DNA of 42,650 nucleotides from Ignavibacteria bacterium. GTDB taxonomy: Bacteria > Bacteroidota > Ignavibacteria > Tepidaquicellales > OLB5. Location: the NCBI GenBank assembly GCA_019912545.1, contig JAIOIK010000013.1, positions 1 to 42,650 on the forward strand. The letters run 5' to 3'. The translations under genes were made by a program, and so were the position numbers. The notes under the pieces are model-generated. The model was not told the DNA's origin and made no database searches. It was given only the letters and a program-made list of their open reading frames with translations. Positions 14,555-23,470 of the stretch are shown in pieces. Numbering within the stretch: position 1 is the stretch's first letter; each line of letters starts with the position of its first letter.

Positions 14555-16114
14555 TTACATTTCCAGATTCTTTTCATCTTCTTTGAAATGAATTGAATAG
14601 AGATCTTTTCTTCTATCCTGCCAATTAAGAACGCTGCCAAGTTTTTGCTGACGTTTTATAAGGTTTACATCAAGATCATGAAAGATAAGTGTTTCAATAT
14701 TTGGCGAACATTCAGCCGCAATGCCGTCTCTTTCAAACGGAATATCTGAGGGTGTTAGAATTGCTGATTGAGCATAATGTATATCCAGGTTTTCAACCGC
14801 AGGGATATTTCCCACACAGCCTGCAATAACTGTATAAACCTGGTTTTCAACACATCTTGCGTGCGCGCAATACCTTACTCTTAAATAGGCTGATCTTTCA
14901 TCGGTATTAAAAGGTACAAAAATTATGTTCGCTCCCTTTTCAACAGCTATTCTGGATAGTTCAGGGAATTCAATATCATAACAAATTAATATCGCAATTT
15001 TACCTTTATCCGTATCAAAAACTTCTACTTTGTTACCGGGTTTAACGCCCCACCATTTACGCTCACTTGGAGTTATATGAATTTTATACTGTTTGCCGAT
15101 TGTTCCGTCACGTCTGAAGAGATAAGAAATATTAAAAAGATCATTTCCTTCAAGTGTAAAGTGTGAACCGCCGATTATATTAATATTATATTTTATAGCA
15201 AGTTTTGTAAAGACCTGGAGATATTTAGGGGTATATTCAGAAAGTCTCCGCATAGCTATTCCGGGGCGTTCGGGTTTCATAAACGAAAGGAGCTGAGTTG
15301 TAAACATTTCCGGGAATAAAATGAAATCGCACCTGTAATCAGAGGCTACATCAATGAAATACTCACAATATTTTGCGAAATCTTTAAAATCTTTTAATTG
15401 ACGCATAAGATATTGTATAGCGCAAACCCTTACATACTCAGGTTTATTGCTGAATGACTTTGATGAATGAGGATCGTAATCAATGTTAGTCCACTCAAGA
15501 TAAGTCGCATATCCCATAGATTCCTTATCTGATGGCAGGTAATCAGGGATAAGTCTTATAAGAACAAAGTTGTTCGAGATTTGCGGAGTCAGAACAGGAT
15601 CAATCAGCTCTTTAGAAACAACTTTTTCAATATACTCTCTGGCGCTCATTTTTGAGGAGTGTCTTGCGTACCCGGGAATTCTCCCTCCAATAACAATCCT
15701 TTTTAAATTGAAACTACGGGCGATCTTCTTTCTTTCATTGTATAGCCTTCTTGAAAGTTTCAGTCCCCTGAAATCAGGGGACGTCATAATTTCTATACCG
15801 TACAGGGTATCTCCATTTACATCGTGATTGGTAATGAATCCACCATTGGTGATTTCGTTCCAGTTATGAACAGAAGAATACTCATCAAAATTAAGGATCA
15901 TGCAGGAAGCAGAAGCAATGATCTTTCCGTCATATTCAACGCATACCTGCCCTTCGGGAAACACCGTAACAAGACTTTTGAATTGTTCGGGTGACCATGG
16001 TTTCATTTTAGGGAAACACTTCTTTTGCAGAAACGTTATGGCTTCATAATCCTTAATTTCAAGGAGTCTTATCTTCAGTTTTTTTTCGAACTGTTTCAGG
16101 TTTAATTCACTCAT
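14555..16114 (-). CDS. GNAT acetyltransferase fused to carbon-nitrogen hydrolase
   Basis: A 519-residue fusion. The N-terminal about 200 residues are a GNAT domain (IRLLEIKDYEAITFLQKKCFP; FRGLKLSRRLYNERKKIA as acetyl-CoA loop). The C-terminal half is a nitrilase/CN-hydrolase with the triad Glu in LFPEMF, Lys in KQYKIHITPSE and Cys in ILICYDIEFPE. Both parts look intact. This architecture is a known but uncharacterised class. AGGGAG about eight bases before the ATG supports the start. It starts 17 bases after the Balon-like gene on the same strand, so both are likely cotranscribed. Confidence 0.88.
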   Translation of the reverse strand: MSELNLKQFEKKLKIRLLEIKDYEAITFLQKKCFPKMKPWSPEQFKSLVTVFPEGQVCVEYDGKIIASASCMILNFDEYSSVHNWNEITNGGFITNHDVNGDTLYGIEIMTSPDFRGLKLSRRLYNERKKIARSFNLKRIVIGGRIPGYARHSSKMSAREYIEKVVSKELIDPVLTPQISNNFVLIRLIPDYLPSDKESMGYATYLEWTNIDYDPHSSKSFSNKPEYVRVCAIQYLMRQLKDFKDFAKYCEYFIDVASDYRCDFILFPEMFTTQLLSFMKPERPGIAMRRLSEYTPKYLQVFTKLAIKYNINIIGGSHFTLEGNDLFNISYLFRRDGTIGKQYKIHITPSERKWWGVKPGNKVEVFDTDKGKIAILICYDIEFPELSRIAVEKGANIIFVPFNTDERSAYLRVRYCAHARCVENQVYTVIAGCVGNIPAVENLDIHYAQSAILTPSDIPFERDGIAAECSPNIETLIFHDLDVNLIKRQQKLGSVLNWQDRRKDLYSIHFKEDEKNLEM

Positions 16115-16131
16115 GGATCATCTCCCTATGG

Positions 16132-17211
16132 TTAGTATCTTAATATCATGGCGATTCTGCCATATTTTTCAAGTGAATTATTATCAAAGAATACAACATT
16201 ACCGCCTTTAGAAACAACACTTTCAATCAGTTCATCAATAATGTCTTCTGTTCCGCCTTCTACAAACTTTTCGGTCATCTCAACATGATTATCTTTGATA
16301 ATTCCGGAAACAGCAAAATTAATTTCAACCAGCAAAATCAAACCCCGGCCCTCATTTGCCAGATTCCATATTTCCTGTATGCCAGCAGCAAATTTTTTCG
16401 CGCTTACGGCAGTATCAATTTTTTTGATTACTTCATTTCTAATTTCAGCAAAACCTTTCTTGGCTTCAGGCCAAATTATCTTAGAAAGTTCCGAGGGTGA
16501 AGAAAAACCGTAGTTCCCTGTAATCTCGGCTATTACCTGAATATTTGAGGCGCAAATTTCTCTGAAAAAAGATACTTGTTTTTCTGTACCGCAAATCACA
16601 ACAGATGCCGGGTTACCGTTGTTTAATTCTTTCAGAATTTTCATGGTATCCCGCAGATGATTTTTAAGTCGTTCTTCGTTTTCCCTGATTCTATCATTGA
16701 AGGAAGCATCAGGAAAATTTCCATCTTTAATATCGTGGACTATGTTTTTAAGAGGAAGTAATTTATGAACCGCTTCTTTAACTTTTTCTCTTTCACAATT
16801 AAATATACGCGTATTTTTATCATCTAATACCACGGCGAAATACGGCTGCGTTCTGTTGAGTCCGAAAATAAGGTCGCGGGTAATAAAATTAGCATCAATA
16901 ATAACTCTTTCTTTAACCGGAAAACTGAATGTAAATTTATAATAACTATCGCTGCTGATAAAAACAGCAAGCCCATCTTCGAGATGATTAATATCGATCT
17001 CATCATTAAGACTGTTAAGTTTCTTGATTACTGACTTAGTATCATGGTTGCTGAAATCCTTTTTCAATTTATCAATTGCTTCATTGATAAGATTTTTGAG
17101 TCTGATCTTATCCTGCAAATTATCAGGAAAATTCCGGTGGGTTGGCATAAGTAAAGAAATACTGGGAGTTGATTTATGTGTTTGGAGTTGATTCAGTATG
17201 ATCCTGTTCAT
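16132..17211 (-). CDS. Balon/baeRF-type ribosome-binding factor
   Basis: A 359-residue protein resembling the bacterial archaeo-eukaryotic release-factor family (baeRF; Balon of Psychrobacter is a characterised member that binds the ribosomal A site in cold-shocked or dormant cells). The opening STPSISLLMPTHRNFPDN, the KIRLKNLINEAIDKL helix, the strand FAVVLDDKNTRIF and the C-terminal RIAMILRY fit that three-domain layout, as far as I can judge by eye. AAAGGA about nine bases before the ATG supports the start. It is divergent from a universal stress protein and leads the GNAT-nitrilase gene. Family assignment is by recollection of the pattern and should be taken as likely but not certain. Confidence 0.7.
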   Translation of the reverse strand: MNRIILNQLQTHKSTPSISLLMPTHRNFPDNLQDKIRLKNLINEAIDKLKKDFSNHDTKSVIKKLNSLNDEIDINHLEDGLAVFISSDSYYKFTFSFPVKERVIIDANFITRDLIFGLNRTQPYFAVVLDDKNTRIFNCEREKVKEAVHKLLPLKNIVHDIKDGNFPDASFNDRIRENEERLKNHLRDTMKILKELNNGNPASVVICGTEKQVSFFREICASNIQVIAEITGNYGFSSPSELSKIIWPEAKKGFAEIRNEVIKKIDTAVSAKKFAAGIQEIWNLANEGRGLILLVEINFAVSGIIKDNHVEMTEKFVEGGTEDIIDELIESVVSKGGNVVFFDNNSLEKYGRIAMILRY

Positions 17212-17324
17212 TGTTGAATCCTTTCAGAATTTAAATAAAATTAATAATGGAATTACATAATTTTATGGTGCTTAATTTCAATAAATTTATGATTATTTTT
17301 AAGCAACAAAATGTATTCAGTAAA

Positions 17325-18185
17325 ATGAAAAAAATAAAAACAATAGTAGTGCCGTTAGATTTTTCTTATTCTTCTTTTGAGGCTGTTAAATATGCTTCAT
17401 TTTTCGCCAAAGCCCATAATTCCAGAATACATCTTATAAACATAATACCCGGGTTAAATTATTTCTATGCATATCCTGACGCCGGTGTAACTTCTGCGCA
17501 TGTAATTGGCATGCATAGAAAAATGATGGATGAAATGAAGGAAAATAATTTAAAAAGATTGAAATATACAGAAAATACGAGATTTTTAAAAAACCTACAA
17601 GTCAATAGTACGGTGCTGGCGGGTACCGATATTTATTCGGATATAATCAGTTTTGCTGAAAGCAAAAATGCTGATCTTATAGTAATGGGAACAAAAGGAA
17701 CTACTTCATTTAAGAAAGCATTTTTAGGATCTAAAACAGAACGGTTAATAAGATTTACAAATATACCTGTCTTAGCAATCAGAGGCAAGATCGGAGTTCC
17801 GAAAATAAAAAAAGTGGTATTTGCTTCAGACTTTACAACTGAAAGTTATGCTGTATATCCAACCCTGAATAATTTAGTTAAAGAGCTTAACCCTGTAATT
17901 CATTTATTAAAAATTAATACAAAAAACCAATTCAGATCGTTTAAAAATAATAAGAGCGATCTGGATAAATTTGCAAAGAGATTTACCGGGAAATTTGTAC
18001 CTCATGTCAGGGCAAATTATGAGATTGATGAAGGAATCGTGAATTTCGCCAGATTAAATAAGGTAGATCTAATAGCCATTGGTTTGAGAAGAAAAAAGGG
18101 ACCGAGAAGAATATTGGGTAACAGAATTGCAGAAGGCATAATCAGGCTGACAGGATTACCTGTTCTGGCAATTGATATACCCTGA
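17325..18185 (+). CDS. Tandem universal stress protein (two UspA domains)
   Basis: A 286-residue protein with two UspA folds. The first starts IKTIVVPLDFSYSS and holds IVMGTKGTTSFKKAFLGSKTE, the GxxGx8-9GS ATP-binding pattern; the second starts IKKVVFASDFT and ends GLRRKKGPRRILGNRIAEG, a less complete version. Usp proteins act in stress and energy limitation. The ATG at 17325 fits the family start; the earlier ATG (17247) would add 26 odd residues. It is divergent from the Balon-like gene, so they may share control sequences. Confidence 0.9.
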   Translation: MKKIKTIVVPLDFSYSSFEAVKYASFFAKAHNSRIHLINIIPGLNYFYAYPDAGVTSAHVIGMHRKMMDEMKENNLKRLKYTENTRFLKNLQVNSTVLAGTDIYSDIISFAESKNADLIVMGTKGTTSFKKAFLGSKTERLIRFTNIPVLAIRGKIGVPKIKKVVFASDFTTESYAVYPTLNNLVKELNPVIHLLKINTKNQFRSFKNNKSDLDKFAKRFTGKFVPHVRANYEIDEGIVNFARLNKVDLIAIGLRRKKGPRRILGNRIAEGIIRLTGLPVLAIDIP

Positions 18186-18203
18186 AATTATTAAAAACCA
18201 GAT

Positions 18204-19568
18204 TTATTTTATTATTATTGTGTCAGATTTGTATTTATCCTTAAGAATTTTTTCGATTTCCTTGATGTTTGTTCTTTTGATTTTCCCTGTAATTTTATTG
18301 TTCCATTTTATTGTAAAAATGGGAATAGTATTAATTTTCAGCGAATCAGAAAAATTGTTTTCAATTGACTTTTCGAATTTAATGTTTTCAATTTCCGGGT
18401 AAATTTTCTTTAATTCCGCGGCTGTTTGAGAAAAGATGACTGAATCACGTGTGTAATAATTCAGCTTGCTCTCAAGCTGTTCGGTTCGTTTTATATTTTC
18501 ATCAAGCCTTTTGCCGAGTTCAGCAAGTTCTATAACCGTATTTCTTGTTTCTTCACCGTCGTGTTCATCCACTAACCCCACCTGTATGATACTTAATTTC
18601 ATATCACTTAGCCCAAATGAAGACATCTGAGATCTTAAAGAATCAAGTTTAAGAGAATCAAGCTGTTCACCTGCCAGAAGTATTTTCAAAGTCGTTGAAT
18701 CGCCTTTTCGGATAGAATTCCATCTTAATACGTTCGTTTTATCTGAAGCAACTTTCCTGTTTATAAAAATACTGATCTTCGCGTTCGTTCTTGCTTCGAT
18801 AATAATTCCATAAAAAATATATATACTTGGAACAGTAATAATCAGAACAAGCACCATAACTACGTAGCGCAATCTTCTTTTTGTAATGGAATTAGGATAA
18901 ACCTTATAAGGAAACTTCAGGAACCTGACAATGAAATATACTGAAAGACTTATAAATACGGCGTTAATAAAGAAGAGATAAATTGCACCGAAAAATATAT
19001 GCCCGTTTCCGCTGGCGATCCCGAAACCTGCCGAACATATCGGGGGCATTAAAGCAGTTGCAATAGCTACGCCCGGAATAGCATTTGCAGCTTTTGACCT
19101 GGACCCGGCTACAATTCCGGCTATACCCCCGAAAAATGCGACACCAACATCTAGCAGTGTTGGATTTGTTCTTGCAAGTATCTCGGTCGTGGGACTGCCA
19201 AGCGGAGAAACCAGAAAATATACCGTACTGGTAAACACACTTAATGCAACCGCTATTGAGAACTCTCTTACCGAAAAAAGAATTGTTTCTTTATCATGAA
19301 TGCCGAAGGCAAGCCCAATTCCCAGAATTGGCGACATAAGCGGTGATATCAACATTGCGCCGATAATTATAGCAGGCGAGTTTACGTCAAGCCCAATTGA
19401 AGCAAGCAAAGCAGAACAGATCAGGTACCAAAGGTTGGCGCCGCGCATAGGAATAGCAGCTTTGATAGATGAAACAGTGTTGACTTTATCAGTATCAGAT
19501 TTCAGGTCAAAATATTCCCGAAACTTCACAATAAATCTTAATAATTTATTATTCAAAGGTTTCTTCAT
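18204..19568 (-). CDS. DUF389 family membrane protein
   Basis: A 454-residue protein. The first half has the DUF389 pattern: IPMRGANLWYLICSALLASIGLDVNSPAIIIGAMLISPLMSPILGIG, SAIVAGSRSKAANAIPGVAIATALMPP and several membrane segments. The second half is soluble and partly coiled-coil (ELAELGKRLDENIKRTEQLESK). The family is seen widely but its function is not known. Gene ends 19 bases from the Usp stop, convergent. Confidence 0.88.
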   Translation of the reverse strand: MKKPLNNKLLRFIVKFREYFDLKSDTDKVNTVSSIKAAIPMRGANLWYLICSALLASIGLDVNSPAIIIGAMLISPLMSPILGIGLAFGIHDKETILFSVREFSIAVALSVFTSTVYFLVSPLGSPTTEILARTNPTLLDVGVAFFGGIAGIVAGSRSKAANAIPGVAIATALMPPICSAGFGIASGNGHIFFGAIYLFFINAVFISLSVYFIVRFLKFPYKVYPNSITKRRLRYVVMVLVLIITVPSIYIFYGIIIEARTNAKISIFINRKVASDKTNVLRWNSIRKGDSTTLKILLAGEQLDSLKLDSLRSQMSSFGLSDMKLSIIQVGLVDEHDGEETRNTVIELAELGKRLDENIKRTEQLESKLNYYTRDSVIFSQTAAELKKIYPEIENIKFEKSIENNFSDSLKINTIPIFTIKWNNKITGKIKRTNIKEIEKILKDKYKSDTIIIK

Positions 19569-19605
19569 TCACAGCATTATCCAATCTAATATTACAAAAA
19601 TAATA

Positions 19606-20865
19606 TTATTTCATGACTTTAATACCACACATCAGCCCGTGTCCAATACCTTCAGCTTCTGAATATGACATTTCAATATTTCTCAGTATCATTGCAACCT
19701 GCGGTCCGATCACACTTGCCCAGAAATCTGCAACAGGAAACCTGTCTGAATTCCGGAATAACCATGCAAGAAACTTAAAATCATCCTCCATATGCTCAAT
19801 CTCTTCACTCTCAATAAATGCGGAGATCTTTGTATCTTTGTGATTAAGCAAAGCTTCAAGGAAATATATTACCCTGTTCCAGCTGTTCTTGTAAGTTACC
19901 AGCTTATTCCAAAAGGTTGAATTTTCCGGAACATATTTTTCAAGGTATTCAAGGTTTAACTTTAGATGTTTAGGCTCCCCGCGGTAACCATGATCTATAA
20001 GCCTGTTTACCTGGTAGCGCAACTGAGTAATTAAAGGGCTTAAGAGTCCGGTATCCATATGCCTGCCAACGAAGATGCTTCTATCGTGCATATAGCATAT
20101 TTCAATTTCGCGGTTAACACTTTTTGCAGCGCGCTCAATTCTCATTTTCAGATCTGCGGGTTTCCAATAACATATATTAAACCACTCTATTTTATTCTTT
20201 TCTCTTATATCTTTATTGTAAAGATATGCCATTGAATACGGCAATAATTCTTTTTCAACTTTCCAATGAACCGGCCACTCAGGTGAAAATTTACCGTGCA
20301 CATCAAAAATAAACACAGAATCTTTTTGTGCATGAGAAAATATCTGCCGAAACAGTGATTCCAGTGAATCTGGTGTAAGATGTGAAAGTGCGCTATATGA
20401 TGAAAAATAAATATTAAAGGGTTCGTGGTTTAGTATTGCCGGAGGCAGGCCTTCTTCCAGGTTTGCATATTCAAATTTGAAATTGTTTTTGCCCCTGTAA
20501 TTTGCCCTGCCCTGTGTTATCATTGAAGGGCTGATATCCAGTCCGTAATATTCGCGGATCTTAATCGGCAGAAGAATGAAGTTTTTATTTACCATTTCTT
20601 TGGGATTTGAAGGCGGTATATGTGTTAAAAGTTCAATACCCTCACCACTCCCGCAACCCAGATCAAGTATAGTAATCTTTGAGTGTTGATTTAAGAAATC
20701 CTCTATAAAGGGTCTGCAATAAGTTTTAAGCACCATATCTTCCCAGAATTTTCTAACATTATCTTTTTTCCCAAAAAGACTTGCTTCTTCATTCCCGTAA
20801 AAACCCATAGAGACAGCCGTTTCATAAAACTCTGTCCGGTTTTGTTTTATTTTAATTTTCGACAT
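19606..20865 (-). CDS. Class I SAM-dependent methyltransferase
   Basis: A 419-residue protein with motif I ITILDLGCGSGEG near residue 65, and YYGLDISPSMI (motif II acidic loop) followed by YANLEEGLPP. The C-terminal half (from about residue 210) is a separate helical region without a known motif. AGGAGA, the complement of 20873-20878, lies eight bases upstream of ATG 20865, so this start is preferred to the longer frame from 20898. Substrate unknown. Confidence 0.85.
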   Translation of the reverse strand: MSKIKIKQNRTEFYETAVSMGFYGNEEASLFGKKDNVRKFWEDMVLKTYCRPFIEDFLNQHSKITILDLGCGSGEGIELLTHIPPSNPKEMVNKNFILLPIKIREYYGLDISPSMITQGRANYRGKNNFKFEYANLEEGLPPAILNHEPFNIYFSSYSALSHLTPDSLESLFRQIFSHAQKDSVFIFDVHGKFSPEWPVHWKVEKELLPYSMAYLYNKDIREKNKIEWFNICYWKPADLKMRIERAAKSVNREIEICYMHDRSIFVGRHMDTGLLSPLITQLRYQVNRLIDHGYRGEPKHLKLNLEYLEKYVPENSTFWNKLVTYKNSWNRVIYFLEALLNHKDTKISAFIESEEIEHMEDDFKFLAWLFRNSDRFPVADFWASVIGPQVAMILRNIEMSYSEAEGIGHGLMCGIKVMK

Positions 20866-21043
20866 AACAAAATCTCCTGTATAGAAAGTTAAGCTCAATA
20901 ATTTAATCTATAAAGGTTTGGATTTTTACAATGTAAAATTATCCAAGATAATTACAAGGTAAATTGACCAATAATACATTCAAATGTAAAGTAAATAACC
21001 GCCAAGCAATAGTTAAATCGGGAATATTTATATTCTTTAAATA

Positions 21044-22279
21044 TCATATAAATACTTTTGAAACAATTTTTTTAAGCGTTAAGCCCTGAACAACTATAGT
21101 AAAAATTACAACAATGTATGTAAGATATATAAAAAGATCTCTATCCATAGCACTGCTAAGAGAAAGCGCCATTGCAAGGGAAAGCCCCCCTCTTAATCCC
21201 GCCCAAACCAATACAGCTACAGTTTTTTGAGGTATTTTCTCTTTTAAAGGGATGATAAAAGAGGGAATTGTTATCGATAGCCAGCGGCTTACGATAATTA
21301 TCAGCACAACGGCAACAGAAATCATAAGAAAGTTTTCCGGGGGATGAATAATTAATATTTCAAGACCTATCCAAACGAATAACACAGCATTTAGTATTTC
21401 ATCGATTAGTTCCCAGAATTTTTCCAGGTATTCCTGTGTTTGCTTAGACCAGCCATCCTTTTTACTCAAATTTCCGATCAGCAGACCACTAACAACCATC
21501 GCCAATGGTCCGGATACATGCAGAAACTGGGCAATTGAAAATCCTCCCATAACAATTGCTAATGTAATAAGTACTTCAACCTTATATGAATTAATCCTTT
21601 TAAGCATAAGGTAACCGCCGTATCCAATTGCCGCACCGAATAAGACACCCCCTAATGCTTCCCTGAGAAACATCAAAATAGTTGAAGAAACGCTGAAGTC
21701 AACCTGAGAAAAAGCAGCTATTTGATATAGCGAAGCGAACACAACTACAGCTATTCCGTCATTGAACAGAGACTCTCCTGATATTTTCATTTCTAATGAA
21801 CGGGGAAGTTTTGTTTCTTTTAAAACACCCAATACTGCGATAGGATCTGTGGGCGATATCAGCGCTCCGAATAAGAGACAATTTATATATGAAATGTTAA
21901 ATCCAATTAGCAGAAAAGTATAGTAAATAAGTGTACCTATAATAAATGTGGAAAGAATAATTCCAATTGTCGAAAACACAAGAATAGGTCCTTTCTGAGG
22001 CAAGAGATCATCGAGTGGAATATGAATAGCTGCCGCAAAAAGCATAAAACTAATCATTCCTCCCATCAAAGCATTATTGAAATCTACAGAATTTACAACT
22101 ACAGAAATCTCCTTTAAAAATGTAAAGCCAAAAAAATTAAGAATTAAAACAATGAATGATATAAACATTGATGCAAGCAATAATCCGATTGCAGAAGGAA
22201 GCTTAATAAATTTGTGATTAATAAACGCAAGGATTGCGGTTAAAGTAATTAAAGCCGCAATTAGTTCATATATATTCAT
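21044..22279 (-). CDS. CPA1-type sodium/proton antiporter
   Basis: A 411-residue transporter with about twelve hydrophobic segments. ALISPTDPIAVLGVLKE and GESLFNDGIAVVVF are the cation-binding and unwound-helix motifs of the CPA1/NhaP family, and LRGGLSLAMALSL is the late conserved segment. It exchanges Na+ or K+ for H+ across the inner membrane. An ATG at 22318 could add 13 residues, but a strong palindrome lies just five bases upstream of it and the shorter start gives a more normal first helix. Confidence 0.9.
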   Translation of the reverse strand: MNIYELIAALITLTAILAFINHKFIKLPSAIGLLLASMFISFIVLILNFFGFTFLKEISVVVNSVDFNNALMGGMISFMLFAAAIHIPLDDLLPQKGPILVFSTIGIILSTFIIGTLIYYTFLLIGFNISYINCLLFGALISPTDPIAVLGVLKETKLPRSLEMKISGESLFNDGIAVVVFASLYQIAAFSQVDFSVSSTILMFLREALGGVLFGAAIGYGGYLMLKRINSYKVEVLITLAIVMGGFSIAQFLHVSGPLAMVVSGLLIGNLSKKDGWSKQTQEYLEKFWELIDEILNAVLFVWIGLEILIIHPPENFLMISVAVVLIIIVSRWLSITIPSFIIPLKEKIPQKTVAVLVWAGLRGGLSLAMALSLSSAMDRDLFIYLTYIVVIFTIVVQGLTLKKIVSKVFI

Positions 22280-22322
22280 ACTGCCTAAAAATTTATCATA
22301 AAATATCAAAACCCGCATAATA

Positions 22323-22346
22323 TAGCTATCTATAAATAGATAGCTA
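22323..22346. promoter_or_regulatory. Perfect palindrome upstream of antiporter gene
   Basis: tagctatcta-taaa-tagatagcta: two 10-base arms and a 4-base centre. It lies in the intergenic region between two divergent genes and looks like an operator or a leader hairpin of the antiporter gene. No known regulator is assigned. Confidence 0.5.
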
Positions 22347-22397
22347 AAGTTAACAGTATTGATAATTTTATCTATTAAAAATCCTTTTCAAATATGT

Positions 22398-22405
22398 TAT
22401 ATTTG
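22398..22405 (+). promoter_or_regulatory. Possible -7 element for small membrane-protein gene
   Basis: TATATTTG fits the TAnnTTTG -7 element known for Bacteroidota promoters, 20 bases before the ATG at 22426. No clear -33 element was found at the right distance. Confidence 0.3.
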
Positions 22406-22425
22406 CATAAACAAACAATACTGAA

Positions 22426-22695
22426 ATGATAGAAACCTGGATACTGGTTGTAACTTTGTTTTTACCGAGAATTGCATTATTGATAGCTTATTTTTCTCAC
22501 CACATACCTGCCAATAATATTCCGTTCATTGGCGATATACTATTATATATATTCCTGCCGCGGCTGCTGATGATCATCTATATTTATGATAATATGGGCT
22601 GGGAGAATCCGTGGTTCTGGATACACATTGTAGTGGCAATAATAGTATGGTCGAAAGGCTCGCATGAAACATATAAGAGGAAGTTCAGGAAATAA
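22426..22695 (+). CDS. Small membrane protein, unknown function
   Basis: An 89-residue protein with three hydrophobic segments (WILVVTLFLPRIALLIAYF, FIGDILLYIFLPRLLMIIYIY, WIHIVVAIIVW) and a basic C-terminus (KRKFRK). I do not recognise a family. It is divergent from the antiporter gene and is followed at once by a good terminator, which supports that it is a real transcription unit. Confidence 0.6.
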   Translation: MIETWILVVTLFLPRIALLIAYFSHHIPANNIPFIGDILLYIFLPRLLMIIYIYDNMGWENPWFWIHIVVAIIVWSKGSHETYKRKFRK

Positions 22696-22716
22696 GGATA
22701 TTTGAGTTATTGATAG

Positions 22717-22738
22717 AGGGGCGGAAGCCCCTATTTTT
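22717..22738 (+). terminator. Intrinsic terminator
   Basis: aggggc-ggaa-gcccct (22717-22732) followed by attttt. It ends the small membrane-protein gene. Confidence 0.8.
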
Positions 22739-22761
22739 GTGGTTGATGGTTGTTATTTAAA

Positions 22762-22857
22762 GTAGGGAACGCATCTTACGATTCTTTTTATTTCAGATTT
22801 ATTGTACTATTAATATAATACTCCAGGGATAGAAAATTGTCAAGATGCGTTCCCTAC
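22762..22857. mobile_element. Short inverted-repeat (MITE- or REP-like) element
   Basis: gtagggaacgcatctt (22762-22777) and aagatgcgttccctac (22842-22857) are perfect 16-base inverted repeats around 64 bases with no coding content. Flanking aaa on both sides could be a target duplication. A single half (atgcgttccctac) recurs at 37205-37217. Confidence 0.6.
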
Positions 22858-22922
22858 AAAGCAAGAGATACAATATTTTTAGAGCAGTAGCTTCTGAGAG
22901 CTTGCATATACTTTCATGACAT

Positions 22923-22947
22923 AAAAAAAGGATGGCCGGAGCCATCC
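22923..22947 (-). terminator. Minus-strand intrinsic terminator
   Basis: ggatggc-cgga-gccatcc (22930-22947) preceded on the plus strand by seven A, which is a T-run on the minus strand. It is followed on the right by a further inverted pair gctgcc..ggcagc (22950-22973). No protein gene reading leftwards ends within 550 bases. Confidence 0.65.
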
Positions 22948-22985
22948 CGCTGCCCGCCTTACGGCTGGCAGCTATTCCTGCTACA

Positions 22986-23180
22986 ATAAATTAACCTGGA
23001 GAGTATATTTATTAGTTAATGCAGGTAAAATTTTCTGTAATATAGTTATTTAATTGTTAATATTGAAACAAATCATTTGAATTCAGAATGTTCCGGTATA
23101 GAATTTCAATTAAGAAAATTGCTCACAAGAGAAATGTTGTCATTGGATAAAGCATGAATCGAAAAACAAATAACAGGAAT
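22986..23180. other. Gene-free AT-rich spacer
   Basis: I see no reading frame, strong hairpin or repeat in this stretch. It separates the minus-strand terminator from the candidate RNA. Confidence 0.5.
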
Positions 23181-23382
23181 CATCACATGCCGGATAATTA
23201 GGCATGGACCAACGAGACAAAAATTATTTCTATAAGGGGGAACTTATAGGCACAGCGGCCGGGTTATCTATAAAATAGCGGTTACAATTACCTCCGTAAA
23301 AGCTATAAGATTCATGCCAAACTCATTCATGTTTTGGCAGCAGAATACAGGAAAGGCTGTCTCAAAAGGGCAGCCTTTTTTA
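23181..23382 (+). ncRNA. Candidate structured RNA ending in a terminator
   Basis: Three short hairpins follow each other: catgcc-ggataatta-ggcatg (23186-23206), ctataag-ggggaa-cttatag (23230-23249) and tgccaaac..gttttggca (about 23315-23338), then a T-tailed hairpin (aggctg..cagccttttt, 23354-23382). No protein frame fits. The arrangement could be a small RNA; the strand is set by the last terminator. It could also be a decayed element. I do not recognise it as tmRNA, RNase P RNA, 6S or a named riboswitch. Confidence 0.35.
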
Positions 23383-23470
23383 AAACCGGACGGTTTTCGG
23401 TTTTCCATTATTGTATTATTACAATTTTGTTCAATATTTCATCAAAAAGGCTGCCTTTTTAAGACAGCCT
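23354..23470. terminator. Pair of facing T-tailed hairpins in inverted repeat
   Basis: The segment 23354-23381 and the segment 23443-23470 are near-perfect inverted copies (aggctgtctcaaaag..cagcctttttt against aaaaaggctgcc..aagacagcct). Each arm is itself a hairpin with a T-run for its own strand: the left arm for plus-strand transcripts, the right arm for the minus-strand operon ending at 23501. Between them lies a small palindrome aaaaccg-ga-cggtttt. It may also be a short inverted-repeat element; terminal repeats starting ggctgtctcaaaa are found on some insertion sequences. Confidence 0.6.

Noticed and set aside
23181-23382. tmRNA, RNase P RNA or 6S RNA
   Set aside because: I could not find the diagnostic sequences of any of these; the region is kept only as a candidate unnamed RNA.
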